DNA of 64,000 bases from Kitasatospora phosalacinea (GTDB taxonomy: Bacteria > Actinomycetota > Actinomycetes > Streptomycetales > Streptomycetaceae): positions 1-64,000 of the forward strand of contig NZ_JNWZ01000003.1 of assembly GCF_000716545.1 (NCBI RefSeq), written 5' to 3'. Shown one piece after another: positions 16,510 through 25,087 of the stretch. The notes beneath the pieces are model-generated. The model searched no databases, was not told the DNA's origin, and was given only the letters and a program-made list of their open reading frames with translations. The position numbers and the translations under genes are program-made. Numbering within the stretch: position 1 is the stretch's first letter; each line of letters starts with the position of its first letter.

Positions 16510-16630
16510 GGGTGGTGACTCCGATCCGCTGCCGGGTGGGCCGCGCTCCGTCCGCGTGCTGTTCGCGGTCTGCCCCGTCTGTGCTGTTCGCGCGGGTCCC
16601 CGGTTCAGATCAGCGATTGTGCGGCATCGA

Positions 16631-16653
16631 GGGGGCCTTGCGGCAAGGCCCCC
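16631..16653. promoter_or_regulatory. Rifamycin-associated element (RAE) upstream of helR
   Basis: A perfect palindrome has 11-base arms, GGGGGCCTTGC and GCAAGGCCCCC, around one G. It closely matches the RAE consensus known upstream of rifamycin phosphotransferase, monooxygenase and helR genes in actinomycetes (recalled as GGGGCTTGCGGCAAGGCCCC). It lies 122 bases before the helR start. On the minus strand it contains TTGCCG, with CACAAT 19 bases further on, which could act as promoter hexamers; that detail is speculative. Confidence 0.8.
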
Positions 16654-16799
16654 CTTACGGTATAAGTTTGATAACGGCAGGAGAGTGCGAGCTCCCTGCC
16701 TTTCGCGTTTCCGGGGCCGGGTTCCCCCCCGGGCTCCCCCCGGGTGCTTCGCGGGGCGTCCCGGGCGCGTCCCCCGCACCGTACCGGGCGCGGCCGGTC

Positions 16800-17059
16800 G
16801 GCTGCCCCCCTCGCGCCCGGCTCTGATCGACTCGGTGATCTTCCGGACGAGTTCGCCGTCGCCGCGGACGGCGCCGTAGAACAGGCCCTCGGCGCCGCTG
16901 ATCCGAGCGGTGGCGAGCAGGCCGACCATGAGCAGCCCGGGAGTCCGCCGACGCCGTGCACGCCGACCACGTCGGGCAGGACCACGGCGGTGGCGGCCGG
17001 CGGCCAGGCCGTGTCACCGGCGTTGCAGGCCGGGGGCATCGGCGGGGCGCGGAGAGCAC
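16800..17059 (-). pseudogene. Degenerate gene fragment of unknown family upstream of helR
   Basis: Two minus-strand stretches have strong coding-type third-position GC but lie in different frames. One reads TAVVLPDVVGVHGVGGLPG. It is followed after an apparent one-base shift by LLMVGLLATARISGAEGLFYGAV and then GDGELVRKITESIRAG. Joined, they look like the C-terminal part of a protein with one hydrophobic segment. There is no stop; the second frame runs on into the helR reading frame through sequence without codon bias. No start codon context is seen. I do not recognise the family. Either a decayed remnant or chance; together with the ureD remnant next door I favour decay. Confidence 0.35.
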
Positions 17060-17100
17060 GGGGGGTACCTCCCGAAACGGGCGGGCGGACGGGCGGGCGG

Positions 17101-17619
17101 TCAGGTCTTGCGCAGGGCGGGTGCGGGCTCGCCGGTGAGCAGCAGCCGGACGGCCCGCCAGGCGGCGTCCAGGGCGGCGGCGGTGCGCACGGGGCTGTCC
17201 TCCAGCAGGCGCAGCCAGGCGCCGCTGTCCTCGGGCAGGGTGGAGACGCCGTAGCGCAGGCCGCTGCCGTCGAGGGCGCGGTGCAGGGTGTCGGCGATCT
17301 CGGCGGCGGGGCGCAGGCCGCTGACCGCGAACAGGGTGGCGAGGTGGTCGTGCCCGGCGAACACGGCGGGCCCGGTGACGGCGCCGCGACCGCCGCCGGG
17401 GGTGAGCCGCAGGGTGTCGACGGCGAGCAGGGTGCCGTCGGGGCGGGCGATCTCCAGGTCGGTGGCGAGCACCCGGTAGTCGTGCCGTTCGCCGCGGGCG
17501 AGCCGTCCGGCGGTGATGGTCTCGCCGAGCACGACGGTGGCGCCGGGCGCGGCGGTGACGGTGGTGCGCTGGTGGAAGCGGGAGCCGCGGAACGGGATCA
17601 GCGGGTCGGGCAGGTACTC
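17101..17619 (-). pseudogene. ureD: 5'-truncated urease accessory protein UreD remnant
   Basis: About 172 codons resemble the C-terminal two thirds of UreD/UreH: EYLPDPLIPFRGSRFHQRTTV, GETITAGRLARGE, YRVLATDLEIARPDGTLLAVDTLRL and a Leu-rich helical end. Intact UreD has about 230-280 residues. Upstream of the visible homology there is only low-complexity Pro/Gly sequence running straight into the stop of the permease gene, with no ATG or usable GTG in frame before the conserved part. The first GTG (17532) lies inside a conserved strand. No ureABC, ureE, F or G is in the window. UreD inserts nickel into urease, so alone and truncated it should not work. A start at 17532 making a short protein cannot be excluded. 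Confidence 0.65.
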
Positions 17620-17674
17620 CGGTGGCGACGGCCCGGCGGGGCGACCGGTGCCGGCCGGGCGCCCCGACGGCGGG

Positions 17675-18991
17675 TCAGGAGCGGTGGCCGGGCTCGAAGC
17701 GCATGCCCCGGCGGTCGTAGTAGCGGGTCATGCCGAAGCCGAAGAGCAGCGCCACCACGATGCCCAGCGGCAGCATCAGCCAGCCGCGGACCAGTCCGGC
17801 GCCGGCCCGGGCGTCGAAGTACAGGATCGACCGGACGGCGTCGACCATCTGCCGCATCGGCTCGAACACGCCGAGGAAGCGGTAGAAGCCCGGCGAGGCG
17901 CTCAGCGGGACGGTCGCGCCGGAGGCGGGCAGGTCGAAGGCGATGAACACGAACATCGCGACCAGTTGCCCGACGTTGCCGAACGCGGCGATGATCGCCA
18001 GCACGCCGAGGCCGACGGTGGTGACGGCGCAGTAGGAGTACAGCCACAGCTGGCCGGCGTGCGGGGCGTCCATGTCGAGGATCACGGTCGCGGCGAGCAT
18101 CACCAGGCTGGCGGAGACCAGCGAGACGCCCGCCGTCATGCCCATCTTGGCCAGCAGGACCTGGGTGCGGCTGATCCGCAGGGTGGGTTCGCGCAGGTGG
18201 AACGGGCCGATCTCGGCGTCCGCGAAGCCCATCGAGACGTCGAGTCCGGCGTGCACGATGTTCGCGGTCATGAACCCCGCCAGGAGCAGCAGCAGGGTGA
18301 AGTAGAACGCGCCGAGCCCGGCACCGGTGCGCTCGCCGATCGGGTGGCCCACCTCGACGGCCACCTCGACCGGGTCGGCGAGGAACACCTCGGCGGTCTT
18401 CGTGGTGGCAGCGGCGGACAACTGCTGGCCGATCTCCCGGGAGGCCCGGTGCGCGGCGGTCTGGTTGATCTGACTGGCGATGCCGGAGCCGAGGCTGCCC
18501 GTGCCGGGGTTGGTGAGCACCTGGATCCTCGGTCGGGCGGGCGCCTCCGCGGTGGTCAGTGCGGCCACCGCGCGGGAGAAGTCCTCCGGCACCACCAGGG
18601 CGCCGTAGACCTTGCCGGAGGACAGCTGGCGCTGGGCCTCCTCGCGGCTGACCCGCCGCCAGTCGACCTCCCCCGGCGGGCTGCCGGCCACCACCCGGTC
18701 GGCGACCTCGGCGCCGAGCGGGCGGGACTGGCCGGGCAGCGGCGGTCCGGCGTCGGAGTCGACCAGCGCGATCGGCATGTGGTGGAGGTGCTTCTGCGGC
18801 GTCAGGATGTTGCCCATGTAGAGCAGGGACAGGCCCAGTGCGACCAGGGCGCTGAGCACCACCGGGGTGAGCCAGTTCTTCCAGCGGCCCAGGACCCGGC
18901 CCGCGTCGGAGGGCCGGGGCCGTTCGCCGCCGGGGTCGTCGGGGCCGTCGGGGCGGTCGGGGGTGTCGGGGGGTGTCCCGGTGCTCGCCAT
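17675..18991 (-). CDS. YhgE/Pip- or DUF3533-type ABC-2-like membrane protein
   Basis: The product has 438 residues. A basic, Pro/Asp-rich N-terminal tail (1-35) precedes one membrane helix (VVLSALVALGLSLLYMGNIL). A large outside domain at about 65-235 follows, with ALVDSDAGPP, QLSSGKVYGALVVPEDFSRAV and a helical part. Then come five helices at about 245-430 (FYFTLLLLLAGFMTANIV through LPLGIVVALLFGFGM). This is the layout of the YhgE/Pip and DUF3533 proteins, which look like ABC-2 permeases but often lack a dedicated ATPase. No ATPase gene is adjacent. It is divergent from the AraC-type regulator at 19287, which may control it. ATG 18991 follows GTGGAG. Confidence 0.8.
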   Translation of the reverse strand: MASTGTPPDTPDRPDGPDDPGGERPRPSDAGRVLGRWKNWLTPVVLSALVALGLSLLYMGNILTPQKHLHHMPIALVDSDAGPPLPGQSRPLGAEVADRVVAGSPPGEVDWRRVSREEAQRQLSSGKVYGALVVPEDFSRAVAALTTAEAPARPRIQVLTNPGTGSLGSGIASQINQTAAHRASREIGQQLSAAATTKTAEVFLADPVEVAVEVGHPIGERTGAGLGAFYFTLLLLLAGFMTANIVHAGLDVSMGFADAEIGPFHLREPTLRISRTQVLLAKMGMTAGVSLVSASLVMLAATVILDMDAPHAGQLWLYSYCAVTTVGLGVLAIIAAFGNVGQLVAMFVFIAFDLPASGATVPLSASPGFYRFLGVFEPMRQMVDAVRSILYFDARAGAGLVRGWLMLPLGIVVALLFGFGMTRYYDRRGMRFEPGHRS

Positions 18992-19286
18992 GGCGCTCCA
19001 CGCACTCGCGTTCCGCGGCCCGGCCCGTTCCCGGGACCGGCCGCGCACCCCGACGGGGTGCGAAAGCGACAATATGCGTAAAACGGTGGTCCGGTCGCGG
19101 AGTGCCGACGCCCCGTCAATCCGCGTGGCGCGCACCGGCTTTGACGCGGGGTCATTTTTCCCTTTCCGGACGGCGGAAGGACGCCGGGAACGCTGCGGGA
19201 TCCGGCACGCCGAACGGCCGGACCACCTGTAATGCTTGGCGCGCCGTCGGGGGGCCGTACGGCGCGAAGGAGAAGGTGGACGGAGC

Positions 19287-20294
19287 ATGACCGCGACGAC
19301 GGAACACGACGACCGGACCCGGCGGAACGACTCGGAGCAGCGTTTCGAAGCCTGGCGGGACCTCCTGTCGCTGACCAGGGATTGCGATGCCAGCACCCCG
19401 CACGTCGACGACTTCACGGCCGACCTGCGCCGGCTGGAGCTCGGCCCGGTGACCTTCCTCGGCTCGTCCTTCCCGTCCGCCCGCTTCCGGCGCAGCGCCG
19501 CCCGCGTCCGGGACTCCGACCCCGGCGTCTTCCACGTCACCCTGGTCCTCGACGGCGGGTTCTGCCTGGAGATGCCCGACGGGACCGGCTTCGCCGCCCG
19601 GGCCGGGGAGTTCAGCCTGCTCGACAGCTCCCGCCCGTACGACCTGCGGGCGCTCGGGGCCGGGCAGAACGGGCCCGGCCGGCCCCGGGTCAACGCGCTC
19701 GGCATCGACTTCCCGTCCGCGCTGCTGCCGGTGCCGCCGGACCGGCTGCGCCGGCTCCTCGGCCGCTACCCGGGCGGGTCCGGCACCTCCCTGCTGATAG
19801 CCGACTTCCTGCACAACCTGGACCGGCAGGCCGGCACCCTCAACCGGGCCACCGCGGAGCGGCTCGGCCCGATCATGGTCGACCTGGTGTCCACCTGGCT
19901 GGCCGAGGAGGTGGAGGCCACCGACGCCCTGACCCCGGAGACCCGGCGGCGGGTCCTGGTCGAGAACGTCCGGGCCTTCGTCCGGAACCACCTGCACGAC
20001 CCCGCGCTGACGCCCTCGGTGATCGCCGAGGCGCACCACCTCTCGCTCAGCTACCTGCACCGGGTCTTCACCGAGGAGAACGGCGGCGAGACGCTCGCCG
20101 CCTGGATCCGCCGCCGGCGCCTGGAGCGGGCCCACCGCGACCTCGCCGATCCCGCGCTGCGCGGCACCCCCATCCACGTGGTGGCCGTCCGCTGCGGCAT
20201 CCCGCGCCCCGACGACTTCAGCCGCGCCTTCCGCGCCGCCTACGGCCTCTCCCCGCGCGACCACCGCCACCAGGCGCTGCACGGGGCCGGGTAG
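19287..20294 (+). CDS. AraC-family transcriptional regulator
   Basis: The product has 335 residues. The N-terminal part (about 45-190) resembles the AraC-binding-like cupin domain (VFHVTLVLDGGFCLEMPDG, FSLLDSSRPYDL). The C-terminal 100 residues hold the double helix-turn-helix: TPSVIAEAHHLSLSYLHRVFTEENGGETLAAWIRRRRLERAHRDL, then VAVRCGIPRPDDFSRAFRAAYGLSPRDHR. ATG 19287 is supported by GGACGGAGC just before it. It is divergent from the YhgE-type permease gene across 295 bases, so regulation of that gene is the obvious guess. The inducer is unknown. Confidence 0.9.
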   Translation: MTATTEHDDRTRRNDSEQRFEAWRDLLSLTRDCDASTPHVDDFTADLRRLELGPVTFLGSSFPSARFRRSAARVRDSDPGVFHVTLVLDGGFCLEMPDGTGFAARAGEFSLLDSSRPYDLRALGAGQNGPGRPRVNALGIDFPSALLPVPPDRLRRLLGRYPGGSGTSLLIADFLHNLDRQAGTLNRATAERLGPIMVDLVSTWLAEEVEATDALTPETRRRVLVENVRAFVRNHLHDPALTPSVIAEAHHLSLSYLHRVFTEENGGETLAAWIRRRRLERAHRDLADPALRGTPIHVVAVRCGIPRPDDFSRAFRAAYGLSPRDHRHQALHGAG

Positions 20295-20475
20295 ACGCAG
20301 CGCCAACCCGCTGTGCACGCACCGCCAATCCCGGGGGGCGGCCGCTCGCTAACGTGGTCACCGCGCAGGAGGCCCTGGCCGCTCGGGGCTCCTCGCGGTC
20401 GACGTGCAAAGCCGCCCTGGGGGGAATCCACGGGGGAACCCACGGCGGTAGAGGGGACACGTCGAACAGGACGGC

Positions 20476-20509
20476 CCCGCCGCCGGATCGCCCCCGATCC
20501 GGCGGCGGG
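20476..20509. terminator. Bidirectional hairpin between convergent genes
   Basis: Perfect 15-base arms CCCGCCGCCGGATCG and CGATCCGGCGGCGGG surround a CCCC loop. It lies between the stop of the AraC gene (plus) and the stop of the GNAT gene (minus), where both transcripts must end. There is no U-run, as is usual in actinomycetes. Confidence 0.7.
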
Positions 20510-20556
20510 CCTCTTCACGTCTCCGCCGCCCCGGCCCGCCACCGCCCCGCCCGGGG

Positions 20557-21183
20557 CTAGTCGGTGGTGCGGCGGCCCAGGTAGGTGAGCGGGCCCGGGT
20601 CGGGGACGGGGATGACGTGGAAGCCGAGGCGGTCGTAGAAGGCCCGGGCGGGGGCGTTGGCGGTGACCATGCCGAGGTGGACGCGCGGGACGCCCTTGGC
20701 CGCGAGCGCGGCCAGCAGCGTGCGCATCAGCTCCCGGCCGTACCCGGCCCGCTGGTGGCTGGGCAGCAGGTCGATGTGCAGGTGGGCGGGGTAGTCGGCG
20801 AGTTCGGGCAGCACCATCCGCTCGGGGGTGTGCAGCAGGTGGATCATCACCTCGCTGGGGGTGGCCGGTTCGCCGGTGAGCGGCGGGTAGCGGTCGGCGA
20901 GGGTGGGCAGCCACTCGTCCCGGAAGCGCCGCACGAACGCCGGGGTGTCGGCGGTCGCCAGCACGTAGCCGACCGCGCGCCCGCCGTCGTCCAGCACGAA
21001 CGCCAGGTCGGGCTCCAGTTCGGCGTACGGGGCGGCGAAGATGTTCGGCAGCAGTTCGTGGTCCGGGTACGTCTGCCGGGAGTCGCCGCCGTTCTCGGCG
21101 GTGCGCACGCAGACGTCGAACAGGGCGGCCCGGTCGGCGGGCCGGTAGGGGCGGATGACGGGGCGGTTCGGGAGCTGGCTCAT
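20557..21183 (-). CDS. GNAT-family N-acetyltransferase
   Basis: The product has 208 residues. The acetyl-CoA site is seen as LHIDLLPSHQRAGYGRELMRTLLAAL (motif A, Q/R-x-x-G-x-G/A) near residues 140-165, and ANAPARAFYDRLGF is the closing motif B. The N-terminal part has an extended insertion, and the whole resembles the acetyltransferase-like domain found with O-GlcNAcase-type proteins. The substrate is unknown. The start at ATG 21183 is chosen because it gives the usual N-terminus (RPYRPADRAALFDVC). It follows the IclR gene on the same strand by 52 bases. Confidence 0.87.
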   Translation of the reverse strand: MSQLPNRPVIRPYRPADRAALFDVCVRTAENGGDSRQTYPDHELLPNIFAAPYAELEPDLAFVLDDGGRAVGYVLATADTPAFVRRFRDEWLPTLADRYPPLTGEPATPSEVMIHLLHTPERMVLPELADYPAHLHIDLLPSHQRAGYGRELMRTLLAALAAKGVPRVHLGMVTANAPARAFYDRLGFHVIPVPDPGPLTYLGRRTTD

Positions 21184-21235
21184 TCCGCGCATCCTGCTGT
21201 CGAAACGCCCGTTCGACAAGGGGGTCGGCCCTTCC

Positions 21236-22018
21236 TCAGACCGCCATCGCCAGCATCAGCGGCGCCGCCCGGACGGCCAGCAGTTCGGCGGCCTCGCGCA
21301 GCCGGTGGGCCTGGTCGACGGGCAGCGAGGTGGCCAGGCAGCCGACGGTGCTCCCGGCGACGACCGGGACGGCCGCGCACACCGTGTCCATCGAGTACTC
21401 CTGGAGGTCGAGCACGGGGACGGTGGCGGGCTGCCGGTCGAGCCGGTGCAGCAGCCGGTCGGTCTCGGTGATGGTGCGGGCGGTCAGCCGGGCGGCCGGG
21501 TGGCGGGAGAGGTGGTCGAGCCTGGCGTCGTGGTCGAGTTGCGCGAGCAGGCACTTGCCGATCGCGGAGGCGTGCGCGGTGGCCCGGAAGTCCGCCCACT
21601 CGTGCACGGCCGGGGCGTGCTCGTCCGCGCAGACCGCTTCCACCGAGAGCTCCCCGTCGTGGTAGCGGCTGAAGTACACGGCCGCGCCCAGCTCGTCGCG
21701 GAGTTCCTCCAGCCGGTGGTGCAGCCGGGCGCGCACCATCGGTTCCCGGTGCTGCGTCCCCAGCAGGGTGAAGGCGCCGCCGAGGGCCCAGCCGCCGTCC
21801 AGCCGGACCAGGTACCCCTCGGTCTCCAACTCCTCGGCGAGCAGCTGCACCTGGGTCTGCGGCAGGGTCAGCTGCCGGGCCAGTTCGGCCGTCGTCGCCC
21901 CGGTCGGCCGGCGGTCCACCGCCTCCAGCAGCCGCAGTGCCCGCCGCAGCACCCCGAACGGCCCGCCCGTGCCCGCCCCCGGCAGACCGTCCTGTCGTCC
22001 CCCGCGCACCGTCGACAT
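21236..22018 (-). CDS. IclR-family transcriptional regulator
   Basis: The product has 260 residues. A winged helix-turn-helix at about 20-80 (RALRLLEAVDRRPTGATTAELARQLTLPQTQVQLLAEELETEGYLVRL) is followed by an effector domain at about 100-255. The IclR signature SAIGKCLLAQL and the ligand-pocket region DLQEYSMDTVCAAVPV are present. GGGAGG lies upstream of the chosen ATG 22018. It stands before the GNAT gene on the same strand and next to the catalase gene, which is transcribed on the same strand behind another promoter. Its targets are unclear. It is distinct from the AllR-like IclR protein at 39967. Confidence 0.88.
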   Translation of the reverse strand: MSTVRGGRQDGLPGAGTGGPFGVLRRALRLLEAVDRRPTGATTAELARQLTLPQTQVQLLAEELETEGYLVRLDGGWALGGAFTLLGTQHREPMVRARLHHRLEELRDELGAAVYFSRYHDGELSVEAVCADEHAPAVHEWADFRATAHASAIGKCLLAQLDHDARLDHLSRHPAARLTARTITETDRLLHRLDRQPATVPVLDLQEYSMDTVCAAVPVVAGSTVGCLATSLPVDQAHRLREAAELLAVRAAPLMLAMAV

Positions 22019-22243
22019 GGCCTGGCCCCTCCCGCCGGTCCCGCCTTCCCTCCAGCGTAGACGGGCCACCGACTCCGCACCGTCCCCTCACCGGATATTC
22101 GTCCCGCCGGACCACTGCCCCCTTGACACGCATATGCCTCCGCCGGGCGGTGCCCGGGGCCCGGACGGACCGCCCGGGCGGCGGACGGCGAGCGCCTGCC
22201 GCTCACCGCCCCCGCCCGCCGGACACCGGGGGCCGGCGGCCCG

Positions 22244-23704
22244 TCAGTCCTCGGCCGCCTCGCGCCGGCGGGCGACCTCGGCGGCCAGGCGGGCGCCGTA
22301 CTCGGGGTCGGCGGCGCGGAAGTGGGCGAGGTTCTTCTCCACCACGTCGTCCCGGCCGACCTGGGCCAGCGAGCCGGCCAGGTTGGCGATCAGGCGGGAC
22401 TTCTCGGCGTCCGTCATCAGCCGGTAGAGCTCGCCGGCCTGGAAGAAGTCGTCGTCCTTGCTGTGCGCCGGCGAGGCGTAGGTGCCGGTGTGGCCGGAGA
22501 CCGGCTGCGGGGCGTGCAGCGGGTCGTCGCTCTGGACCGGGCCGCCGTACGAGTTGGGCTCGTAGTTCTTGTCGCGGCCGTTCCGGTTCAGTGCCGCGTA
22601 GCCGTCCTGCCCGTGGTTGGCGGCCTCGGTCGCCCGGGGGGCGTTGACCGGCAACTGGGTGTGGTTGACGCCGAGCCGGTAGCGCTGGGCGTCGGCGTAC
22701 GCGAACAGGCGGCCCTGGAGCATCTTGTCCGGCGAGGGGCCGATGCCGGGCACGAAGTTGTTCGGCGAGAACGCGGCCTGCTCGACCTCGGCGAACACGT
22801 TCTCCGGGTTGCGGTTGAGCACCAGCCGGCCGACCTTGACCAGCGGGTGGTCGGCGTGCGGCCACACCTTGGTGACGTCGAACGGGTTGAACCGGTAGTC
22901 CGCGGCGTCCTCGACCGGCATCAGCTGCACGTACAGCGTCCAGGAGGGGAACACCCCGCGCTCGATCGCCTGGTGCAGGTCCCGCTGGTGGCTGTCGGCG
23001 TCGCCGCCGGCGGTCTGCCCGGCCTGCTCGGCGTCCAGCGAGCGGATGCCCTGGTTGGTCTTGAAGTGGTACTTCACCCAGTGCGCCCGGCCCTCGGCGT
23101 TGACCCACTGGTAGGTGTGCGAACCGTAGCCGTTCATGTGCCGGTACGAGGCGGGGATGCCGCGGTCGCCGAACAGCCAGGTGATCTGGTGCGTGGAGGC
23201 CGGCGAGTGCGCCCAGAAGTCCCAGACGTTGTCGGCCTCCTGGACACCGGTGTACGGGTCGCGCTTCTGCGAGTGGATGAAGTCCGGGAACTTCAGCGGG
23301 TCCTTGATGAAGAACACCGGGGTGTTGTTGCCGACCAGGTCGTAGTTGCCCTGCTCGGTGTAGAACTTGACGGCGAAGCCGCGCGGGTCGCGCACCGCGT
23401 CGGTGGAGCCCAGCGCGCCCGCGACGGTGGAGAAGCGCAGGAACACCTCGGTGCGCTTGCCGACCTCGGAGAGGAACGCGGCCCGGGTGTACCGCGAGAC
23501 CTCGTCGGTCACCTCGAAGTACCCGTACGCGCCCGACCCGCGGGCGTGCACCACCCGCTCCGGGATCCGCTCCCGGTTGAACCTGGCCAGCTTCTCCAGC
23601 AGGTGCTGGTCCTGGAGCAGCAGCGGGCCGTACTCGCCGGCCGAGGCGCTGTTCTGGTTGTCGGCGACGGGCGCGCCGGACTCGGTGGTGAGGGTTCTGG
23701 GCAT
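22244..23704 (-). CDS. katA: Monofunctional heme catalase
   Basis: The product has 486 residues, the size of small-subunit clade 3 catalases. Catalytic features are [15 protein letters not shown] (essential His), [17 protein letters not shown] with the active-site Asn and the proximal Tyr motif [14 protein letters not shown]. It converts hydrogen peroxide to water and oxygen. It sits at the end of the purine/glyoxylate cluster on the minus strand. Uricase produces peroxide, which gives the enzyme an obvious job there. In S. coelicolor, as I recall it, a catalase gene neighbours glxR and hyi. AAGGA precedes the ATG. Confidence 0.95.
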   Translation of the reverse strand: MPRTLTTESGAPVADNQNSASAGEYGPLLLQDQHLLEKLARFNRERIPERVVHARGSGAYGYFEVTDEVSRYTRAAFLSEVGKRTEVFLRFSTVAGALGSTDAVRDPRGFAVKFYTEQGNYDLVGNNTPVFFIKDPLKFPDFIHSQKRDPYTGVQEADNVWDFWAHSPASTHQITWLFGDRGIPASYRHMNGYGSHTYQWVNAEGRAHWVKYHFKTNQGIRSLDAEQAGQTAGGDADSHQRDLHQAIERGVFPSWTLYVQLMPVEDAADYRFNPFDVTKVWPHADHPLVKVGRLVLNRNPENVFAEVEQAAFSPNNFVPGIGPSPDKMLQGRLFAYADAQRYRLGVNHTQLPVNAPRATEAANHGQDGYAALNRNGRDKNYEPNSYGGPVQSDDPLHAPQPVSGHTGTYASPAHSKDDDFFQAGELYRLMTDAEKSRLIANLAGSLAQVGRDDVVEKNLAHFRAADPEYGARLAAEVARRREAAED

Positions 23705-23742
23705 GGGTGGTCCTTAGTTCGGCGATCGAGGGGGAACAAACC

Positions 23743-23892
23743 AGGGGCTCGGGGAACGGCGAGTCCGTACTGCTGACGGCCGGAGCCCGTCGAGGGTTCA
23801 TGCTGCTGCGGGTCCGTGACGGAACCGGAAGCAGACACGCGCGACGGCAGCGCACCGCCAGCAGCCCGGGCCTCGCCGTTCCCCGGGCCCCT
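23743..23892. repeat. Inverted-repeat element A between catalase and allantoicase
   Basis: Left arm 23743-23779 and right arm 23855-23892 are complementary over about 37 bases with five mismatches and one gap. The core reads GGGGAACGGCGAG, preceded by AGGGGC. The interior of about 75 bases has no coding signature. The arms are clearly related to those of element B at 27710-27842 (shared CCCGGGG-N-ACGGCG-N-G and GGCTGC or GCTGACGG). The right arm overlaps the last two bases of the allantoicase stop. Could be a small non-autonomous repeat or an elaborate terminator. Confidence 0.7.
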
Positions 23893-25048
23893 AAATGCCT
23901 TCGTACAGCGGCCGGATGGCCGTCGCGTCGGTGAGCGGGCGGGCCTCGGCGAGGTCGGTCGGCAGGCCGGCGGCCGCGAGGGCCTCGCGGGCCTCCGGCA
24001 GGGGGATCGCGTTGAACCAGCGCAGTGCCAGCGCGTCCTGGCCGGCGGGGGTGAGGCGGCCGGTGAGGCGCAGGCGGGCGAGGCCGCCGTCGGGGTAGAC
24101 GTTGATCCGGACATGGGTGACGGGGGTGCCCGCCGGGAGGCGGTAGCGGTGGCGGGTGTCGGGCTGCAGGCGGGTGCGCGGCAGCAGCACGGTCTCGGTC
24201 CCGCTCTCGCCGTCGGTGCCGACGAGTTCGGCCCAGCCGGGGGCGTTGGCGACGAAGCAGGAGGTGTCCACCTCCGCCGCCAGCACCTCGCCGCCCCCGG
24301 CCAGGGCCACTCGCACCCAGTCGTTGGCCTTGTCGCGCCGACGCCGGGTCTCCCAGCCGTCGCCCATGACGGAGGCGCGGCCGGGAGCGTTCAGGTTGTG
24401 CGGGGAGGAGAAGTAGCGGTCGGACGCGGCCTCGGCGACGCCGCCGTGCTCCTGGGCGGCCAGGTCGAAGGTGAGGCCGGCCAGGTCGCGCGGGTCGGGC
24501 AGCACCTCGCCGTGCACCCGCAGCCGGGCGACGCCGCCGTCCGGCCAGATGTTGAGGCGGACGTGGGTGTAGCGGGTGGGGTCGTCGACCGGGAACCGGT
24601 GCGCGGTGTCGCCCTTGAGGGCGGTGCGCGGCACGAGGTCGGTCCACTCGGCGGCGGCCAGTTCCTCGGGCGAGGGGTGGCCGGGGACGGACGCGGCCTG
24701 CACGGAGGCGGTCTCGGGGTAGTTGCCGGTGAAGTGCGCGGTGTCGACGATCACGCCGCGGACGCGGCCCGCGACGCCGAGCCGGACGACCGCCCAGTCG
24801 TGGTCGTCGTCGGCGGGGTGCGGCTGCTCGGCGCTGGCGCCGCGGCGGCGCCGGGACTCCCAGCCGTCCATGATCTGGCCCTTGTGGCCGAAGGTGTGCG
24901 GGCGGAACTCGGCGGGCTTGGCGACCAGCAGGTTCTCGGCGTCCGCGAAGGTGTCCTCGTTGGTGGCGACCACGCCCGCGCCCAGCAGCCGGGAGGCCAG
25001 GTCGACCAGCTCGGTGAACGGCGCGTTCGAGGTCAGGTCAGTACTCAA
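23891..25048 (-). CDS. alc: Allantoicase
   Basis: The product has 385 residues with the internal duplication of the family: HKGQIMDGWESRRRR near 58 and VMGDGWETRRRR near 230, each followed by THVRLNIWPDGGVARLRVHG or THVRINVYPDGGLARLRLTG. It hydrolyses allantoate to ureidoglycolate and urea. The start is a TTG at 25048, supported by GAAGGAG 6 bases before it. It follows the allantoinase gene by 39 bases on the same strand, so the two form an operon controlled from the allB promoter. No ureidoglycolate lyase is seen in the window. Confidence 0.94.
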   Translation of the reverse strand: MSTDLTSNAPFTELVDLASRLLGAGVVATNEDTFADAENLLVAKPAEFRPHTFGHKGQIMDGWESRRRRGASAEQPHPADDDHDWAVVRLGVAGRVRGVIVDTAHFTGNYPETASVQAASVPGHPSPEELAAAEWTDLVPRTALKGDTAHRFPVDDPTRYTHVRLNIWPDGGVARLRVHGEVLPDPRDLAGLTFDLAAQEHGGVAEAASDRYFSSPHNLNAPGRASVMGDGWETRRRRDKANDWVRVALAGGGEVLAAEVDTSCFVANAPGWAELVGTDGESGTETVLLPRTRLQPDTRHRYRLPAGTPVTHVRINVYPDGGLARLRLTGRLTPAGQDALALRWFNAIPLPEAREALAAAGLPTDLAEARPLTDATAIRPLYEGI

Positions 25049-25087
25049 CTGGTGCTCCTTCTTTCAGCGTTGTGTCGGCTTCGGGGT

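Noticed and set aside
14350..16929. HelR with a 140-residue N-terminal extension
   Set aside because: The extension crosses the RAE and shows no codon bias between about 16510 and 16790; ATG 16509 has a ribosome-binding site and the family N-terminus.
22108..22130. TTGACA on the plus strand upstream of IclR and catalase
   Set aside because: No suitable -10 box follows and there is no plus-strand gene to serve.
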